NCBI GenBank assembly: GCA_001464055.1
Contig: LNET01000073.1
Span: 1 to 64,000, forward strand
Reading direction: 5' to 3'
DNA length: 64,000 bases
Origin: Burkholderiales bacterium Ga0077543
GTDB taxonomy: Bacteria; Pseudomonadota; Gammaproteobacteria; Burkholderiales; Burkholderiaceae_C
Every line of letters begins with the position of its first letter. Within the stretch, counting starts at the first letter, position 1. The notes beneath the pieces were generated by a model. It did no database searches. It saw only the letters and a list, made by a program, of their open reading frames with translations, and was not told the origin of the DNA. The translations under genes and the position numbers were made by a program. Shown one piece after another: positions 62,926 to 64,000 of the stretch.

Positions 62926-63573
62926 CTACTTCTTCGCAGGCTGCATGTCGGCCTTGCGATCGGCCGCCACCCGAACAGCGCTCTCGCGAGCGCCGACGAG
63001 CTTGATGTAGGCCCGCCAATCCACGCCAGCGGCCAGCAGCAGGTCTTCGCCCAGTACCGCCTTGCTGGCCATGCCGACCAGCGGCAGGCTGCACCAGGCT
63101 GCGGCGTCGGCCTGCGTGAATTCGCTGCCGGCCACATAGGGCGAGAACTTCGCCAGGCGCTTGAAGCCGGCGATGTTTTTCACAAGCTGCTCGCGCACCC
63201 GCGCCTGCGTGGCTTCGGACACCTGACCGCCGAAGAAGGCTTGCGCATAAAGCTCGCGCGCCACCAGTTCCAGGTGCAGGTCGACGAAGCTGCTGATCTC
63301 GCGCACCTTGGCCGCGGCCAGCGGGTCGGCCGGCAACAGCGGCGGCGCGGGGTAGGCGGCTTCGAGGTAATCGCAGATCACCTGGCTTTCGCACAAGGCC
63401 ACGCCGTCCACGCGGATGAACGGGATCTTGCCCAGCGGCGTGGCCATCAGCACGGCTTCGTCGCTCGAGCCGGTACCGACAAATACCTCCTCGAAGGGGA
63501 TGCCCTTTTCGAGCAGCACCATCTTGACCTTGTTGTAGTAGTTCGACAGCGGGCGGCCGTGCAGCGTGATCAT
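62926..63573 (-). CDS. Glutathione S-transferase family protein
   Basis: 215 residues. N-terminal thioredoxin-like domain starting MITLHGRPLSNYYNKVKMVL (Ser in the active turn), IPFIRVDGVALCESQVICDY with cis-Pro and Glu-Ser pair. C-terminal helical domain about 88-205. Convergent with the diiron gene (23 nt). Substrate unknown. Confidence 0.86.
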   Translation of the reverse strand: MITLHGRPLSNYYNKVKMVLLEKGIPFEEVFVGTGSSDEAVLMATPLGKIPFIRVDGVALCESQVICDYLEAAYPAPPLLPADPLAAAKVREISSFVDLHLELVARELYAQAFFGGQVSEATQARVREQLVKNIAGFKRLAKFSPYVAGSEFTQADAAAWCSLPLVGMASKAVLGEDLLLAAGVDWRAYIKLVGARESAVRVAADRKADMQPAKK

Positions 63574-63609
63574 GATTGTTTGTCCAGGGGGTGTCGTGGG
63601 GGCGCCAGT

Positions 63610-64000
63610 TTAGGCACGCCGCGGCGCCAGGTTTACCAGCGCGATGCCAGCACACACGGCCACCAGGGCCAGCATCAGCCTGGCCGTCAAGGGTTCGCCC
63701 AGAAGCCAGACGCCCGCCAACAGCCCGAACACGGGCGTGAGCAGGGTGAAAGCGGCCACGCGCGTGGCAGGGTAGTGGCGCACGAGCCAGAACCAGACCA
63801 GGTAGCTGGCGAAGGTCACGACCACGGTCTGGAATGCCAGGGGCCACAGCGACGCGCCCGTCAGCCGCTGCGGCCAGGCCTCGCCTGCCGCCACCGAGGC
63901 CGCGGCCAGCGCCAGCGCCGACACCCCCAGTTGCCACAGCAAGGCCTTTTCAGGCACGACCTGGCCCAGTCGGCTGCCGCGCAGCACCAGCGTCGTCAGT
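63610..64000 (-). CDS. EamA/DMT-family transporter, 3' part
   Basis: The frame is open through the right edge, so the N-terminal half lies outside. About 129 residues are visible with four or five hydrophobic segments (LLWQLGVSALALAAASVAAG, LAFQTVVVTFASYLVWFWLV, VAAFTLLTPVFGLLAGVWLL, LMLALVAVCAGIALVNL). This is the second EamA repeat of a drug/metabolite exporter: the FxxLxPVFxxLxGxxxLGE form is seen as FTLLTPVFGLLAGVWLLGE. Substrate unknown. Confidence 0.85.
   Translation of the reverse strand, partial: LTTLVLRGSRLGQVVPEKALLWQLGVSALALAAASVAAGEAWPQRLTGASLWPLAFQTVVVTFASYLVWFWLVRHYPATRVAAFTLLTPVFGLLAGVWLLGEPLTARLMLALVAVCAGIALVNLAPRRA

Overview
The window reads as a contiguous piece of a GC-rich betaproteobacterial chromosome. 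Gene content (metX-metW behind a SAM-II RNA, hpf-ptsN-hprK, lptA-lptB-rpoN, argS-SPOR-dsbA, ArgP/ArgO, FMN-type glutamate-synthase-like protein, MetX/GlcB families) points to Burkholderiales, probably the Rubrivivax/Leptothrix/Ideonella-Roseateles side; that placement is inference from gene content and codon bias, not from a marker gene. I see no rRNA, tRNA, CRISPR array, insertion sequence or phage gene. Coding density is very high, and many genes are joined by 4-nt ATGA/GTGA overlaps.

Layout. 1-3.4 kb: 3' end of gatB, then pyrE with a DUF4124 protein, and an exodeoxyribonuclease III-family gene. 3.5-7.4 kb: a secreted S33-type hydrolase divergent from a 7TM LytS-like kinase/LytTR regulator pair. 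This module is bracketed by two copies of the last 123 nt of the exonuclease gene (91% identical), a footprint of an old insertion or recombination. 7.6-16.9 kb: argO/argP, two hydrolases, an M20 peptidase, hpf-ptsN-hprK, an amidohydrolase and a GST. 16.9-25.9 kb: membrane-anchored glutamate-synthase-like flavoprotein, SAM-II riboswitch-metX-metW, a triple-PAS histidine kinase coupled to an M14 carboxypeptidase, and a membrane MutS-like ATPase. 25.9-29.2 kb: two tandem paralogous LytS-type kinases feeding one LytTR regulator. 29.2-38 kb: class II amidotransferase, cyclophilin lipoprotein, FAD reductase, HAD dehalogenase-glcB with a divergent LysR gene, PsiF-like protein, Ser/Thr kinase with cNMP domain. 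38.1-46.3 kb: argS-SPOR-dsbA and lptA-lptB-rpoN-RlmL-like-FrnE-like, essentially one co-oriented run. 46.3-53.1 kb: unknown exported protein, corA, and a FecR/LysM protein coupled to a CHASE2 hybrid kinase.

53.2-62.9 kb is the most interesting block: an eight-gene, tightly coupled operon (FAD oxidoreductase of COG2907 type, DUF1365, CFA-type methyltransferase, chalcone-isomerase-like, MFS, DUF3833 lipoprotein, SDR, NTF2-like) divergent from a MerR-family regulator that keeps the adenosylcobalamin-binding residues of CarH/LitR photoreceptors, followed by a diiron acyl-ACP-desaturase-like gene. It looks like a light- or photo-oxidative-stress-controlled membrane-lipid modification system, possibly making methylated or furan-type fatty acids. 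The substrate and product are inference. The window ends in a GST and the 3' part of an EamA-type transporter gene that runs off the right edge.
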